Source: Lolium rigidum (lineage: Eukaryota > Streptophyta > Magnoliopsida > Poales > Poaceae). Taken from it: a DNA stretch of 64,000 bases. Numbering within the stretch: position 1 is the stretch's first letter; the number at the start of each line of letters is the position of its first letter. The translations under genes were made by a program, and so were the position numbers. The notes under the pieces are model-generated. The model worked only from the letters and a program-made list of their open reading frames with translations, was not told the origin of the DNA and did no database searches. Of this stretch, positions 12,437 to 23,000 are shown piece by piece. The stretch spans positions 222,169,837-222,233,836 of the forward strand of contig NC_061514.1 in NCBI RefSeq assembly GCF_022539505.1, in the 5' to 3' direction.

Positions 12437-14861
12437 CATTTTCATTCTTGTCAAATTCTCTTAGTTCCTGGTTCTCTCATTCACTCATTTTACTTCTCTC
12501 AGTCTTATTTTCTCATTCTTGTTCATTTTAAACGTGTCTCTTTATTCATTCTTCACTTTGAATATTCTCTCAGTTTCTCAGTGTTATTCTCTCGGTCCTT
12601 GTTTCTTAATTTTGTATCTTCTTCATTTTGAGTTATTCTTTAATTTCTCTGCCTTTCAGTTTTAGTTTCTCCTAGTCATTTCTTTAGCTTTGTCTTATTT
12701 CCTGTTGTTTATTTGCTCCATCTTTTCTTCTTCATTTTTGTCAATTTCTTTTGCTTAGTTTATGGTTTATTTTCTCCATCCTCGGTCCTATCATTTCTGT
12801 ACCATTTAAACTTTTGATCTTTTTCTTTTTGTATGAATTCCTCTACTGAAGTTTTAGTTTCTCATAGCCTTCGGGTTTTCTTAGTGATATTAGTCTTTTT
12901 TTCTTGTACGAATAGGCTTTAGTCTACATAAGTGATGATGTTGGATGCCATGGCGACTTACAGTTTGCTAGGAAATGGCCGATCGAAAGAGGCCCATGTA
13001 CGCCTCGTAAATTTGTGTATTCAATGTTGATTTAGTCTTCTTAGTGATGTTTAGTATTCAATGTAGATTTAGTACCTAGCTACCTACCCCCTTTTCACTA
13101 TTTTTTGCATACTTTAAAATTTCTTCATTCTCCTTCCTGCGCCTTTTCACCATTTTTAGTATTATCAGGAGCTGAGTATTCCTACCTTAGTTGTCCTAGT
13201 ATTTATAGTATTTGATCAACTCCTGGCTACCTGCCCACTTCTCACTTTTTAGCCTATTTTGATTTTTCTTCAACCTCTGTTTACTACTTATTAGAGCTTA
13301 GATTCTTGGGCTAGTGGTTTTTCTACACCCAATGCTAGTGCTTATTAGTACATGAATAAATCATTGCCCAAGCCAATTTTGTGTTGTTTCATAATCCGTA
13401 GTTACAGAATAATAGGTTTTGGTTTTTAGTAGCGATCTTGCTCATTACACAGGACAATTTTCAGAAATGACTGCAGCCTTCTGTGTTTTTACTCATCAAT
13501 GCTAAGATGCATGGCTAGGGGCTTTTCCTTCTCTTAAGCATGAGGGTTTTTGTATTGTTTCATATGGGTGGCTAAGCCATCGACTATTTTCTATGAAGAT
13601 GAAGACAATTAACACAAGGTTACATTTCTAGACAAAGATTGATGCAAATAGAGGTACCAGAACGGAGAAGGTGTGGGGGGGTTGAAGTACTTATGCAGAG
13701 AGTGGATGAGATCGAGAAGTTTGCCCATCTAGATCTGCCTTCTTCAGTTTGCTGCAGGTTCTCTCATTCCCCTCCATCATATGTCACTTGTTTTTCTGTG
13801 GATCTTTCTCTCTTTTTCTCTTGTGATTGATCCTCGTCTTGTTTTTTTCTATTTTGGTGGCAGTGAGCGGTGGTGCAGTGTATCTTTGCATGAGGAGGAA
13901 GAAAAGTGATGACGTGGTGGTAGTTGGTAAAAGATACCCAGAAATAGGGACCTTTTGTGCTCATGTGTAAGGCCCAAAATAGAAATATCGAGCTTTCCCT
14001 TTTTTTACCCCATGTGTTTCATTACCAGGAGCGAATTTGATCACTAGGAAGACTTCCATCTAAAAAAATCGGGTAGAGAACCAGACTCAAGTGCAATGAA
14101 TGGATTGGTTTATTTTCAACTCACGGATTGATCGTGATGAGGATGGAAGCGAGGACAAATGAGTTATGAGTACTACTGTAGCTGAAATCTGAGAGAACAA
14201 ATGAGTTATGAGTACTACTGTAGCTGAAATCTGACTTGAGCCGAATTGCTTTTTCATCTAGATGAAGGTTAGACACTTCCTTTAAAAAACAAGAATCAGC
14301 TGGCTGATCCCGCACGTGGGATCAGCTGGCATAACATCCGTCTGATGCTTTTATTCCGGAGCGTGAGAAACGGAGCGCGAATCCCTGCTCGTTTTCCTGC
14401 AATATTTTTGGTACTATATGTTGGATAATTAGACACAATTTTCATGGTAAATTCCGGAATATTAAGCATGACTACAACAACTACTAACACGTGAAACTCG
14501 AACATTAATCAACATGAATAGTAGCAGGATAAAACAACATCCATCGCTAAACAGATCGAGATATTAATCAACATGAATAGTAGCAGGGCAAAACAACACA
14601 ACATCCATCGCTAAACAGATCGAGATATGTCGTACGTAACGCTCTGATGGAGGTGGTGGCGGGCGGTGTAGCAGTCACATATGCAGCAGTAACGTTTTTT
14701 ACGACAATGTTGTTGATAACTGAGAAAATTAACTCAGACTAAGAGACACATCGACGGGGTACATCGCCTATGGTCTCAAAATACCACCATTCGTGCTACA
14801 GCTTTATCCTCGGGCCTCTGCAACAACAAATAAAACAATAATAGCTGAGCAGAAAGAAACT
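12437..14861. repeat. 2.43-kb tandem repeat, copy 2
   Basis: Second copy of the block at 9985-12413. Differences are scattered substitutions plus small indels, for example loss of 12 bp near 13290 and a 6-bp gain near 14150. The left junction lies inside pyrimidine-rich sequence and the right end is AGAAAGAAACT in both copies, consistent with unequal exchange or slippage in low-complexity DNA. Confidence 0.88.
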
Positions 14862-15615
14862 TAAAGAATGAAGATGGAAAGATTGAGAAAATAAAGAAAA
14901 GTAACTGAATAACGATAGAGAGAAACCGAAAGAAATGGGATCAGCTTTATAAAGCGAGGACCTTTTCAGCTTTTCTTGGTTGTTCGTTCACTCTTTCTTT
15001 AGTCTCATTGCTAGCTCAGTCTTTATTACTTTCTCTCAGTTTTTCTTGGTTGTTCTTTCACTCTTTCTTCAGTCTCATTGTTTGTTGTTCTCTCCGTTTA
15101 TCACTATTCGGTTCCTCTGTCCTCACTTTCTTCATTTTGATGTCATCACTTTCTCTCAGTTTTTCTATGTTTATCTCAGTTTATTCATTCTTTTATTCTT
15201 TTCATTTGCTCTCTGTCTCTTCCAATCTTTCTTCAGTAATTCATTCACTTCTTTCCAGCGTTCTCTAATTTTCTCAGTCTTCTCATTCTTCTTTCTTTTT
15301 AAACTTTCTCAGTTTTCTCATTCACTTCATTCTTTTGTTTGTTTCTTTTCTCTTTCTTCATTTCCCTGCTTTTTCTTCAGACTCCATTTTTTCGTACTTT
15401 GATTCTCTAAGTTTTCTCATTTTTGTTCATATTTACTTGGTCCTTCTTTGGTTCATCTTTGTCTCTTTCTTATTTTTCTCAGTTTCTCTCTGTCATTAAT
15501 CTTATAATTATTACTTTTGTTCTTTATTTGCTCAATCTTTTCTTCTTCAATTTTTTTTCTCCGTATTTCCCTTGTCGGTTTTTGTTTTTTTTATCAGTCC
15601 TATCATTATTACTTT
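14862..15615. repeat. Second pyrimidine-rich tract
   Basis: A purine-rich lead (14862-14945, AGAAAGA-type) switches to a T/C-rich strand to about 15615, built from CTCAGTTTTTCTTGG, TTCACTCTTTCTT and similar units. The two halves could fold as an imperfect purine/pyrimidine hairpin. Open frames here (140 and 137 codons) are Phe/Leu/Ser-rich and not believed to be proteins. Confidence 0.75.
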
Positions 15616-16829
15616 GTGTTAAGTGTGTGCACCCTTTGACTATGCGGAAGAAGATATTGACAACCATGGTCATTCTGAGGACACCACACCACCCAGGCTT
15701 CGGTATACGAGTAAGATACAATTCACTCAACGATTGCCTTTGGGTCCCGAACTCCATATGGGGAAGGAACGTTGTTGTTTGCGAGGTCTCGATCATTTAC
15801 ATGGACCCACTTCTCATTCCATTTGTGGGAATTTGATGATTTACCTGAAGATCGAACTGCAGCAGCGGTGGTATTCCGAGACCATGGATGGTAGTTGCTT
15901 GACCCGTATGACAACACCCAACACGCTCTTCTCCATCGCCAGGGTTCGATCTCCACGCCATTGTTGCTAGGATTGAGCAGCCATGATCACAGTGTGGCTA
16001 AGTCGGCATTGATGTCGGTGATACCTTTGCTGGTGACGGGAGGCATTGTTACTCCGGGCCGCTTGAAACAAGATATTTTTCTCTCCTGTAATAAGGGATT
16101 ACTAGGAGTTGTTCAGTAAAACCTTGTCAAAACTTATCAAGATTTAATTCTTCAGTTTTCATTCTTCTCTTACTTTTTTCCATTTAGTCTTAATTAGCTC
16201 AAGGCGTTAATTAAAGAATGTAAACTGCAAAGGCAACATAGATTTCTTGCTAGAAACAAAGGCAACCTCGAGTTTTCTCAAGGTGATTTGTTGTATTTAG
16301 ATGGTGGCATGGTCTTTCTTTCTCGTTGGTAAATTCAGTGTGTCCGTTAAGTTAGTATTTAGTTGTCCTGTACTTGTCTCTCATAAATTTGTCACTCTCA
16401 CAAAACAGTTAGGTTAGTTGGGCTTGCATAAAAGTATTTATTATTATCCAAGCAAGGGACTGTCAAGGCTGCCGAAACTCGTCAACCATGCCACACCTTT
16501 AGTTAAGGAAAATTTCAGGCATTTTGACAGGCTGCTGCATGCCATTTAGGTCATAAACGAAACAGCTGCTTAGTTTTGGAATGTCAATGTTCCAGCGTTT
16601 TATGCATGAGGACTTTGGGTGTGCAAAACCATTTGTTCTGCTCAGTTTTCTAATCGGAGACATTTCTTTTTTCCTTTTACCTAGGTGCAAGAGTGTCATC
16701 TCCTTCTTAGTTACTCTCGGAGATAAACAACGCTAAATGTAAACTTTGAGTCTCCACCTAAGGCAGATTATGGCCTCTAATTTTATCAGTTTTATTAGTG
16801 TTGTCAGTTTTAATATATCTTTTCGGCGT
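15616..16829. other. Unassigned sequence with a possible gene remnant
   Basis: From 15616 to 16120 composition is balanced and frames stay open for 74-115 codons in more than one phase, suggesting a decayed coding segment of unknown family; one frame contains LLLGLSSHDHSVAKSALMSV. From 16120 to 16829 only AT-rich non-coding DNA is seen. The stretch may belong to the left part of the diverged third repeat copy, but no clear match to copies 1 and 2 was found. Confidence 0.3.
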
Positions 16830-17928
16830 TTGCTCCGGTACAACCCCCTCCCCCTAAACTCAGACAAACTTAAACACATGGACGGCTGAGATCGCTTGAT
16901 ACCTGTTCATAATTATGAGTATGATAGTCTTTTAAAAGTTTAAACGGGTATACTTAGCCCTGTACAAAACCCGTATAATTAAGGGTGCCGGCGACGCTTG
17001 ACTTCTCTTTCACCTCCACCTCCACCGCCTCCGCATCCACCTCCTCCTTCACCACTGCCACAACTGTCAGGTGCCCGAAGCTAGCCTCCCTGCCATCCGT
17101 CTCATCGTCCACCTCACTCTCTCGCCGTGGCCGCATTCGTCTTCCGCAACCAGTACCGGTCCCACATTGCTGCAGTGCCGCCGCCTGCGTCGCGAGCCTC
17201 GACGGTGTCCACCTCCACCTAATCCGCGAGCTCAGGCACGGCCACCTAGTGCGGGTCTTTCTCTGCCGCCTCAAGTCCTCGCCGCCGGTATTTCCGCTCT
17301 TCGCGCTGAAGGTCGTCGACCTCCGCGACGATGACCCTTCCTTGTCTGCCATGTCCTCGCCGAGTCCCACGTCCTTTCCTCGCTCGACCACGCCTTCGTG
17401 CCCACCCTCTACCTCTACGCTCGCCCAGACGCCGGACGCTACGCATACTTCCTTAAGGTTCTACGCTGCCGAGGTGCTGCTCGCTCTCGAGTACTTGCAC
17501 CTTCTGTGCTTCGTGTACCACGAACTCCAATGCGTGGGCACGCACGAGTACCTCACGCCGCAGCTCGTGAGCGAGAGCAGGAACGACAACTCCGTCGACT
17601 GAGCGGGAGAGGGAGCTGGTGTATACGGACGCACGCCATTGAAGGGCTCCGCCAAGGACATGACGTTGAAGAATATCCCGTCTATATATGCAGATCACTA
17701 ACTCGAAGCTGGAGGCCACAGAGCAGCCGAGGGACCTCGTCGGCACAGGCCGCTCGCGAGAGAGACCCGCGCTGCGCGCCTAGATCAAAAAGCATCCGTT
17801 CTACGCGGGCGTCGACTTGGCGCTCATATGCTGCTGGTATACGTATAGGCATATATGGGTATACCGGGTTTGGACTTGGGCCTAGAAGCCCAAACTGAGT
17901 TTAGGGGGAGGGGGTTGTACTGGAGCAA
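16830..17928 (+). mobile_element. TIR element carrying kinase gene fragments (Pack-type)
   Basis: A 34-bp terminal inverted repeat, 16830-16863 (TTGCTCCGGTACAACCCCCT onward) and 17895-17928, with one mismatch seen, bounds a 1.1-kb unit. The interior is GC-rich, unlike its AT-rich surroundings, and carries intronless pieces of an AGC-type protein kinase with no transposase. It is therefore a non-autonomous element that picked up host gene sequence. The same terminal motif occurs at 5919. No target-site duplication was recognised and the superfamily is open (Mutator-like or CACTA-like are candidates). Confidence 0.75.
16985..17850 (+). pseudogene. AGC-VIII-type protein kinase fragments (PINOID/WAG/D6PK-like)
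   Basis: Recognisable kinase pieces in order, in shifting frames: VFLCRLKSSPP then FALKVVD (glycine-loop side and the beta-3 Lys strand) around 17250-17320; AESHVLSSLDHAFVPTLY then DAGRYAYFLK at 17357-17458; FYAAEVLLALEYLHLL at 17460-17507; GTHEYLTPQLVS around 17535; TPLKGSAKDMTLKNI near 17630; and IKKHPFYAGVDLALI near 17785. The order matches plant auxin-related AGC kinases. The catalytic-loop HRD and DFG regions are missing between the YLH and GTHEYL pieces, so it cannot be an active kinase. No introns separate the pieces. It lies wholly inside the TIR element. Confidence 0.8.
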
Positions 17929-17934
17929 GCCTTA

Positions 17935-18670
17935 GTTAGCCTACTTCGAAAGTTCATCTTCCTGCTGTTGTACATATCAGAGCTAAGATGACTGGGCTAA
18001 CGATTTTCCTATAGTAAAGGTTGGGTTTTTTCTGTACTTGTTAATACCATCGACCATTTCTGTGCAGATCAAGATAAATAAGAGAGGCTACATACTTGAT
18101 CAAGACATGCAGAGAAGAGGTGGACAAAAGTTTTCCCATTTGCTACCGCCTTCTTCATTTTTGTTGTAGGTTTACTCTTTCCCCTCCATTGTAAGTCCCT
18201 TGATTTTGTGGATCTCTTTCTCTCTTTTCGTTTAGATCCTCATTTCGTTTTCCTCTGTGGTGGACATCCGCCGCTGGGATTGCAGACGTCTTTGCATGAG
18301 GAAGAAGAAAGAATGTTGACGTGAAGGCAGAACAGGTCACGAAATAGAAGTCCCAGCTTTTCTGTTCGTGTGTAAGACTCATAAATAGCCAGATGTAGCA
18401 AACTAGCAAGAACGGAGCAGTTTAGTCCTTGTTACTATTACCAGGACGCGAAAGGAGGCTGAATTGATTGGGAGCTGGGCTAGTTGCGGTTAAAAAACCA
18501 ACAAAAAAACCGGACTCAATAATAATGATTAATGAACAAATTGATATTTTGCAACGTCCAAACTGACTGGAATGAATATTGGAGCGGGGAATACTACTAA
18601 AGTCAAAATCTGACTTATGCTCAATTGCAATTTCAGCTAGATGACCATTAGATGCTCCCAAAAAGAAAAC
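17935..18670. repeat. Diverged third copy of the 9985/12437 repeat (partial)
   Basis: Landmarks align in order with copies 1 and 2: CTAAGATG near 17983, CCATCGACCATTTC, ATGCAGAGAAGAGGTGGA, TACCGCCTTCTTCA, TGTGGATCTCTTTCTCTC, GTCTTTGCATGAGG, and CAGCTAGATGACCATTAGAT near 18634. Identity is much lower than between copies 1 and 2. The kinase-bearing TIR element sits directly to its left and may have interrupted it. Confidence 0.65.
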
Positions 18671-19490
18671 CAATCTGATGCTCGCCTCTACAGCAAGCAG
18701 ACCCGAGTTGACCCAGAGCGCTAGGGTTCCTCCATGGCGCTGCTGCCGTGCCCCTGCATCCTCCGCCGCTACTTCACTGCTTCTCGGGCGCTCCCCCGCA
18801 GCAGACGCCGCTCCTCCGCCGGTGTCCCGCATCCGCTGCCGCTTCTCCACTGCTCCTCGGCCGCTCCCCCGCAGCATACGTTGTTCCCACACCCGTGGCA
18901 GGGGTTGTTCCCACCGGCAAGCTTTTCGGCCGCTCGATACTAGCTGAATCCTCCCAATTTCTCATCTCTGTTTGCACAATGGAGTACTTCCAGTTTGGTG
19001 GATAATGCACAATTAGTTCACTGTTAGCGATTCTAGCAATTTGTTGGATCGTGGACTCTCTAGATTTTAAATTTTTCTTATCTGGATCGACTAGGCCATA
19101 CGGAATCTTCACATTTGGTAATCGCTCCTAGCTGCAGCACAGGTAGAAAGATACTTGCTAGTCTGAGACTCATTATTATGTAGATCTCGATGATTGATCT
19201 GTTAGATGTGAATGCCATTTTGCTCCCCTCTTATTCAATTATTTTGGAACACATGTTTAATTTAGGGGCATTATAGACATTCATAACTCAACACATCAAA
19301 TAAGCTAAATTTCTAGAAGCCCAAAAGAATAGGAGGGGTCAGTTTCTAGGAGCTTCTTCACACCACAGTTTCTCCCCACCATTTTTCATAAGCCGGCTTA
19401 TGTATAAGCAGGAGCCCAAAAGAAGTCGATCTTAATCAAACAAGCACAAGTGGACATGACCACTTACAGGCCTATAAAGAATCAACCTGG
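18671..19490. other. Mostly unassigned; one GC-rich short open frame
   Basis: ATG at 18734 opens 69 codons (to 18943) beginning MALLPCPCILRRYFTASRAL. This Arg/Ser/Ala-rich, acid-poor start would suit an organelle transit peptide, so it could be a stray first exon, but no partner exon is seen and a roughly 60-bp imperfect tandem repeat (18775-18890) can also explain the bias. The rest is AT-rich. It contains a 14-bp perfect palindrome, ATAAGCCGGCTTAT, near 19390. The left target-site copy of the next LINE is 19476-19490. Confidence 0.3.
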
Positions 19491-20566
19491 GAAGAAATCT
19501 GCAGAGACAATTAACTGAAGTTCAACTGGGACAGGAGGAGAGTTCAGATCCGACTAGAGGTTTTAAATGGGAAGAAATCTGGAAAGCTGAATGTACTCCG
19601 AATGTCAGACAGTTCTTATGGCGATTCGCTCACAATAGTCTGCCTTGTCGTTTTAATCTGCAGCGCCGAGGGATGCAGATTGATACTATATGTCCTTCAT
19701 GCAATCGGTTGGATGAGGATGGATGCCATCTATTTCTTAAATGTAAAGTGGCAAAAAATCTGTGGCGTACCTTTGGCTTGGAGAAGATCAGGACTGATCT
19801 GATTGAATGCGATGGACCACAGCATGTGCTCACTCATATCTTTAAGCTAAGGCGTGATCTGCAGATTTTGATCTTTGCTTTGCTGTGGTGGCGTTGGAAA
19901 GATAGAAACAAGGTGGTGGCAGGAGAGAATGGAAACTCTGAAATCAGTCTCACTCATTTGATTAGGCACACTGTCAATGATTTTGATCAATTCTGTACAA
20001 AGGAGTTAGCTAAGAAACCAAAGCCCCAGATCTGGAGTACTCCAACTGGGGATGTGTTGAAGCTGAACACTGATGGCAGTTTCTTCCCTGACACTCATAC
20101 TGGAGGATGGGGTTTTATTGTTCGAGATTCTGATGGGGTGCCGGTGGGTGCAGGTGCTGGTCCGATCCAATATGTACATGATGCCTTGCATCCTGAAGCT
20201 GCTGCTTGTTTGGCTGGTTTACAGTGGTCGCAATCCTGGGGTATATCCAAAATTCTAGTGGAGACTGATTCTCAAAGACTTGTTGAAGCTATCACGACAA
20301 ATATTCATGATCTGTCCGTTAACGGACATCTTTTCCGAGAGATTAAGTTTTTAACTAGTTTGAACTTTTCTAGTTTTTCTATTAAGTATTGCCCAAGGGC
20401 ATGTAATAAAGTTGCGGACGCTATGGCGACCTATGGTGCAAAACTTGGGCATCAGTCTCCAGCCGTATGGCCGGACGGTGCGCCTGAATTTGTACATGGT
20501 TTAGTGGACAGCGATCGTGCTGGTTCCATCTGTTAATGGAAGTCTGGTTCCATCTCAAAAAAAAAA
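19491..20566 (+). mobile_element. 5'-truncated LINE with RNase H
   Basis: Flanked by a 15-bp target-site duplication (AAAGAATCAACCTGG at 19476-19490 and 20567-20581). It ends in an A tail (from about 20557) directly before the right copy. Only the 3' third of the LINE is present. It belongs to a different family from the LINEs at 3057/23001 and 33762 because it retains a C-terminal RNase H domain. Confidence 0.9.
19493..20536 (+). pseudogene. LINE ORF2 C-terminus: zf-RVT and RNase H
   Basis: One frame stays open from the truncation point to TAA at 20534-20536 (348 codons). Early residues WEEIWKAECTPNVRQFLWRF and CPSCNRLDEDGCHLFLKC form the zf-RVT zinc-binding segment. RNase H follows: LNTDGSF (first acidic residue), AACLAGLQWSQ (the helix that normally carries the catalytic Glu; here Glu precedes the AA), VETDSQRLVEAI (third acidic residue), and a final segment with ACNKVADAMATYG. 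This layout is that of plant ribonuclease-H-like LINE proteins. There is no start codon or reverse-transcriptase palm, so it is a truncated copy, although the remaining frame is undamaged. Confidence 0.88.
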
Positions 20567-20607
20567 AAAGAATCAACCTGGCAAGAGATACATATTCTTT
20601 ATGTGCA

Positions 20608-22253
20608 GGGCATCTCTAGCGGCGCGACGCAAACGGACGCTGAGCGACCGTTTGCATCCGCTTTGACCGAAAATGCGTCTGGCACCCTCTCCAGCGGCGC
20701 GACACAAAGTGACCGGGCCGTCCGCGGAGACACAAATCTGGCCCAAATATGCGCCAGGTTTGCGTCTCTGCGGGCATGCAAAGTGTCCGCTCGGTCCTCG
20801 CACGGGCCCGTCTGGCAGCGAGTCTGCATCGAGGGCACCGCTTCGGCGGTCAGCGCCTCCGCGTCTGCGCCGCAGCCTTCGCCATCAATGGTGCGGCTGC
20901 CTGTTCTGCGCGCACACTGGCGGGCGGCGCCTGGGCTTCTGCGCCGCCTTCAATGGCATCGTATCCCGAGCGCGGCCACCCTTAAAAGTCCATCGGCCGC
21001 GTTCGTCCTTCGCCAACACCTCCACTCGCAACACCACCGTCGCGGCGCCATGGGGAAGAAGAACGACTTCGAGGCCTCCGGCAGCGGCAGCAAGAGGGTG
21101 CCGCTCCCCGTCACGGTGGAGAGGCTCATGCACGGCAAATGGTTGTCGTGCGACGACGCCTGGTCCGGCGTGCAACTGCCTGGCGGCTGGCGGCTCAGCT
21201 GCCGCCGGGTGCCCATCCCTCCAGTCCCTGCGCGCGAGCCTGATCGGAGCGTGGAGATCCGGCAAAGGAGGCGGTACCTGCCGCTGGACCTCCGCGCCGA
21301 TCCGGCGTACGCCATCGACTCGCAGAGTTGACGTACGTATCTGTCGACGGAGACGGATAGGAGAAGAAGGGCGGGCTTCATGGGCGACAGGGATTTTCCC
21401 TTCGCGGCTGCACTGCTGGCTCGTCCACGAAGACAGGAGGCGCCGACGCGTCGTCAGCAGGCGCCGACGCGTCGTTAGCAGGTGAAGTACAACGACGACG
21501 ACGACGGCGGCTACGATGCCTACGACGACGACGACGACTACATCGAGGCGCTCGCCTACCATAATGAGGAGGTGAAGGACGACAGCGACAACTACGTCGC
21601 GGCCGTCTTCCACGAATGGCAGCAGGCCATGGCGGAGGGCCGCAATTTCGAGTTCCCGGAGAACATGATGGACGATGAGATGGCGAAGCTCGGCGTCCTC
21701 GTCTCCGAGAACGACGCGCATGTGCAGCCGCCGCTGCCCCGCTACGCCATCAGCGTCATGCCGTCGGGCCTGTCGGAGGATGAAGCCCTTCGACGGGCGC
21801 TACTGGACTCGGCGGCGCCTCCTCCACCGTCGCCACAGTTGTATCCCTGGGCGCCTCCTCCACTGCCGCCATAGCCGTATCCCTGGGCGCCTCCACCGCC
21901 GCCACAGCCGCAACCCTGGGCGCCTCCACCGCCGCCACAGCCGCAGCCTCCTCCACCTCCAGCACCGGCGGTGCCCCCGGCGTACGCTTCCCCGGATGGC
22001 TACTGGCCGTGGGTGATACCGGAGCTCATCGTGCTTGACAGCGACGAGGAGCAGCAGTAGGTGTTAGGGTTTTTTTTTCATGTTTTAACTATGTAAATTA
22101 TGTTTCATGTTTAAAAAAATGATTCGGCCAAAAAATGCATCGTGCCGCTGGAGCCACCCCCGACGCAAACGGACGCGATCGATTTCGACCATTTCGACCG
22201 GCGCAAATGGATGCGCGCGGACGCTAAAATGCGTCGCACCGCTGGAGATGCCC
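20608..22253 (+). mobile_element. 1.65-kb TIR element with internal gene
   Basis: Ends: GGGCATCTCTAGCGGCGCGA at 20608 and its mirror at 22231-22253 (two mismatches in 23). Subterminal sequences also mirror loosely (AGCGGCGCGACACAAA near 20692; CATCGTGCCGCTGGAG near 22138). The interior is strongly GC-rich and holds a broken protein gene unlike any transposase recognised here. No target-site duplication is evident. It is best read as a non-autonomous TIR transposon of uncertain superfamily. Confidence 0.72.
21050..22060 (+). pseudogene. Unknown protein of the TIR element: basic N-terminus, acidic middle, Pro-rich tail
   Basis: ATG at 21050 starts MGKKNDFEASGSGSKRVPLP and runs to TGA at 21329-21331 (93 residues, with VERLMHGKWLSCDDAW). 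A second open stretch from 21482 encodes an Asp-rich segment, FHEWQQAMAEGRNFEFPENM, a region with SEDEALRRALLDSA, then Pro/Gln/Trp repeats. TAG at 21872-21874 interrupts the Pro-rich repeat. The same frame then continues 61 more codons through WVIPELIVLDSDEEQQ to TAG at 22058-22060, so the first TAG looks like a CAG-to-TAG nonsense change. An intron between 21331 and 21482 is likely but the junction does not resolve cleanly. The family is not recognised, though similar proteins may be common in grass TIR elements. Confidence 0.55.
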
Positions 22254-22985
22254 CGAGGCAACAGACCCAAGTAGTACTCTACTTTGCAATGCTACTATAG
22301 ATCAGCTAAGCTACTATGTTTTTCAAAATTTTGGTGATTGAAATCGACATCTTATGCATATATTGCCTATAAAATGTATCTATCTCCTCCAAGGTCACCT
22401 GTGATACCAATAGCATCATGCTCTTAGTTTCCCAATTAACTTGGAAATATTGGAAAATGCAGAAGTTTTTGCGTGAATAATGACATAAACATGAACATTG
22501 AAATGTATGGATCTTGAATGTGTGTCATAAACTAGAGAATATGTATCAAGAATTTAATTATTTATTAAACACGAGATGATTCCGAAATAAATAAATAAAA
22601 ATAAATTTATTTTGTAGAATATATAGGCAAATAATTTAGAAAAGGGCAAAACATAACTATAGCTGCATGAGTAGTTTCTTTAGTCGAACTTAAATTGCCC
22701 TGAATCATTTGTTTGCTTGATAGCATGAAGCATGAGCTTCTTATTCGGCCCTCCTATTTTCCCACGATGCATCACCAGATTATCTCATTTTTCCATGTCT
22801 AAAATACTTCAGGAAACATTCCATGTTATGTAATTGTTGCTTTAAAAGAACAAAACAACTCATTTCAACATCTGCAACCAATTCAAATTTTGAATTATCA
22901 CCACAATATAGTGTTATACAGTTGGCGTGGTGTGCCGCCGCGCCCATTTATGCTAGTATAACTTATTCTAGGACATACAATGCAT
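22254..22985. other. AT-rich intergenic DNA
   Basis: No gene, inverted repeat or LTR is recognised here. The right end (22986-23000) is the left copy of the target-site duplication of the next LINE. Confidence 0.5.
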
Positions 22986-23000
22986 TCCCACGCATACCAT

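Noticed and set aside
9985..14861. Reading the two 2.43-kb copies as LTRs of one element
   Set aside because: They lack TG/CA ends, a primer site and an internal region; only 23 bp separates them and no target duplication flanks them.
14980..15836. Long plus-strand open frames of 86-140 codons rich in Phe, Leu and Ser that look like membrane proteins
   Set aside because: They lie in T/C-rich low-complexity DNA, where stops are rare in these frames and hydrophobic codons are inevitable. No domain or conserved start is seen.
20885..21721. 278-codon minus-strand frame inside the 1.65-kb TIR element
   Set aside because: It is the antisense shadow of the plus-strand protein with MGKKNDFEASG and the Asp-rich region, giving Val/Ala/Arg strings.
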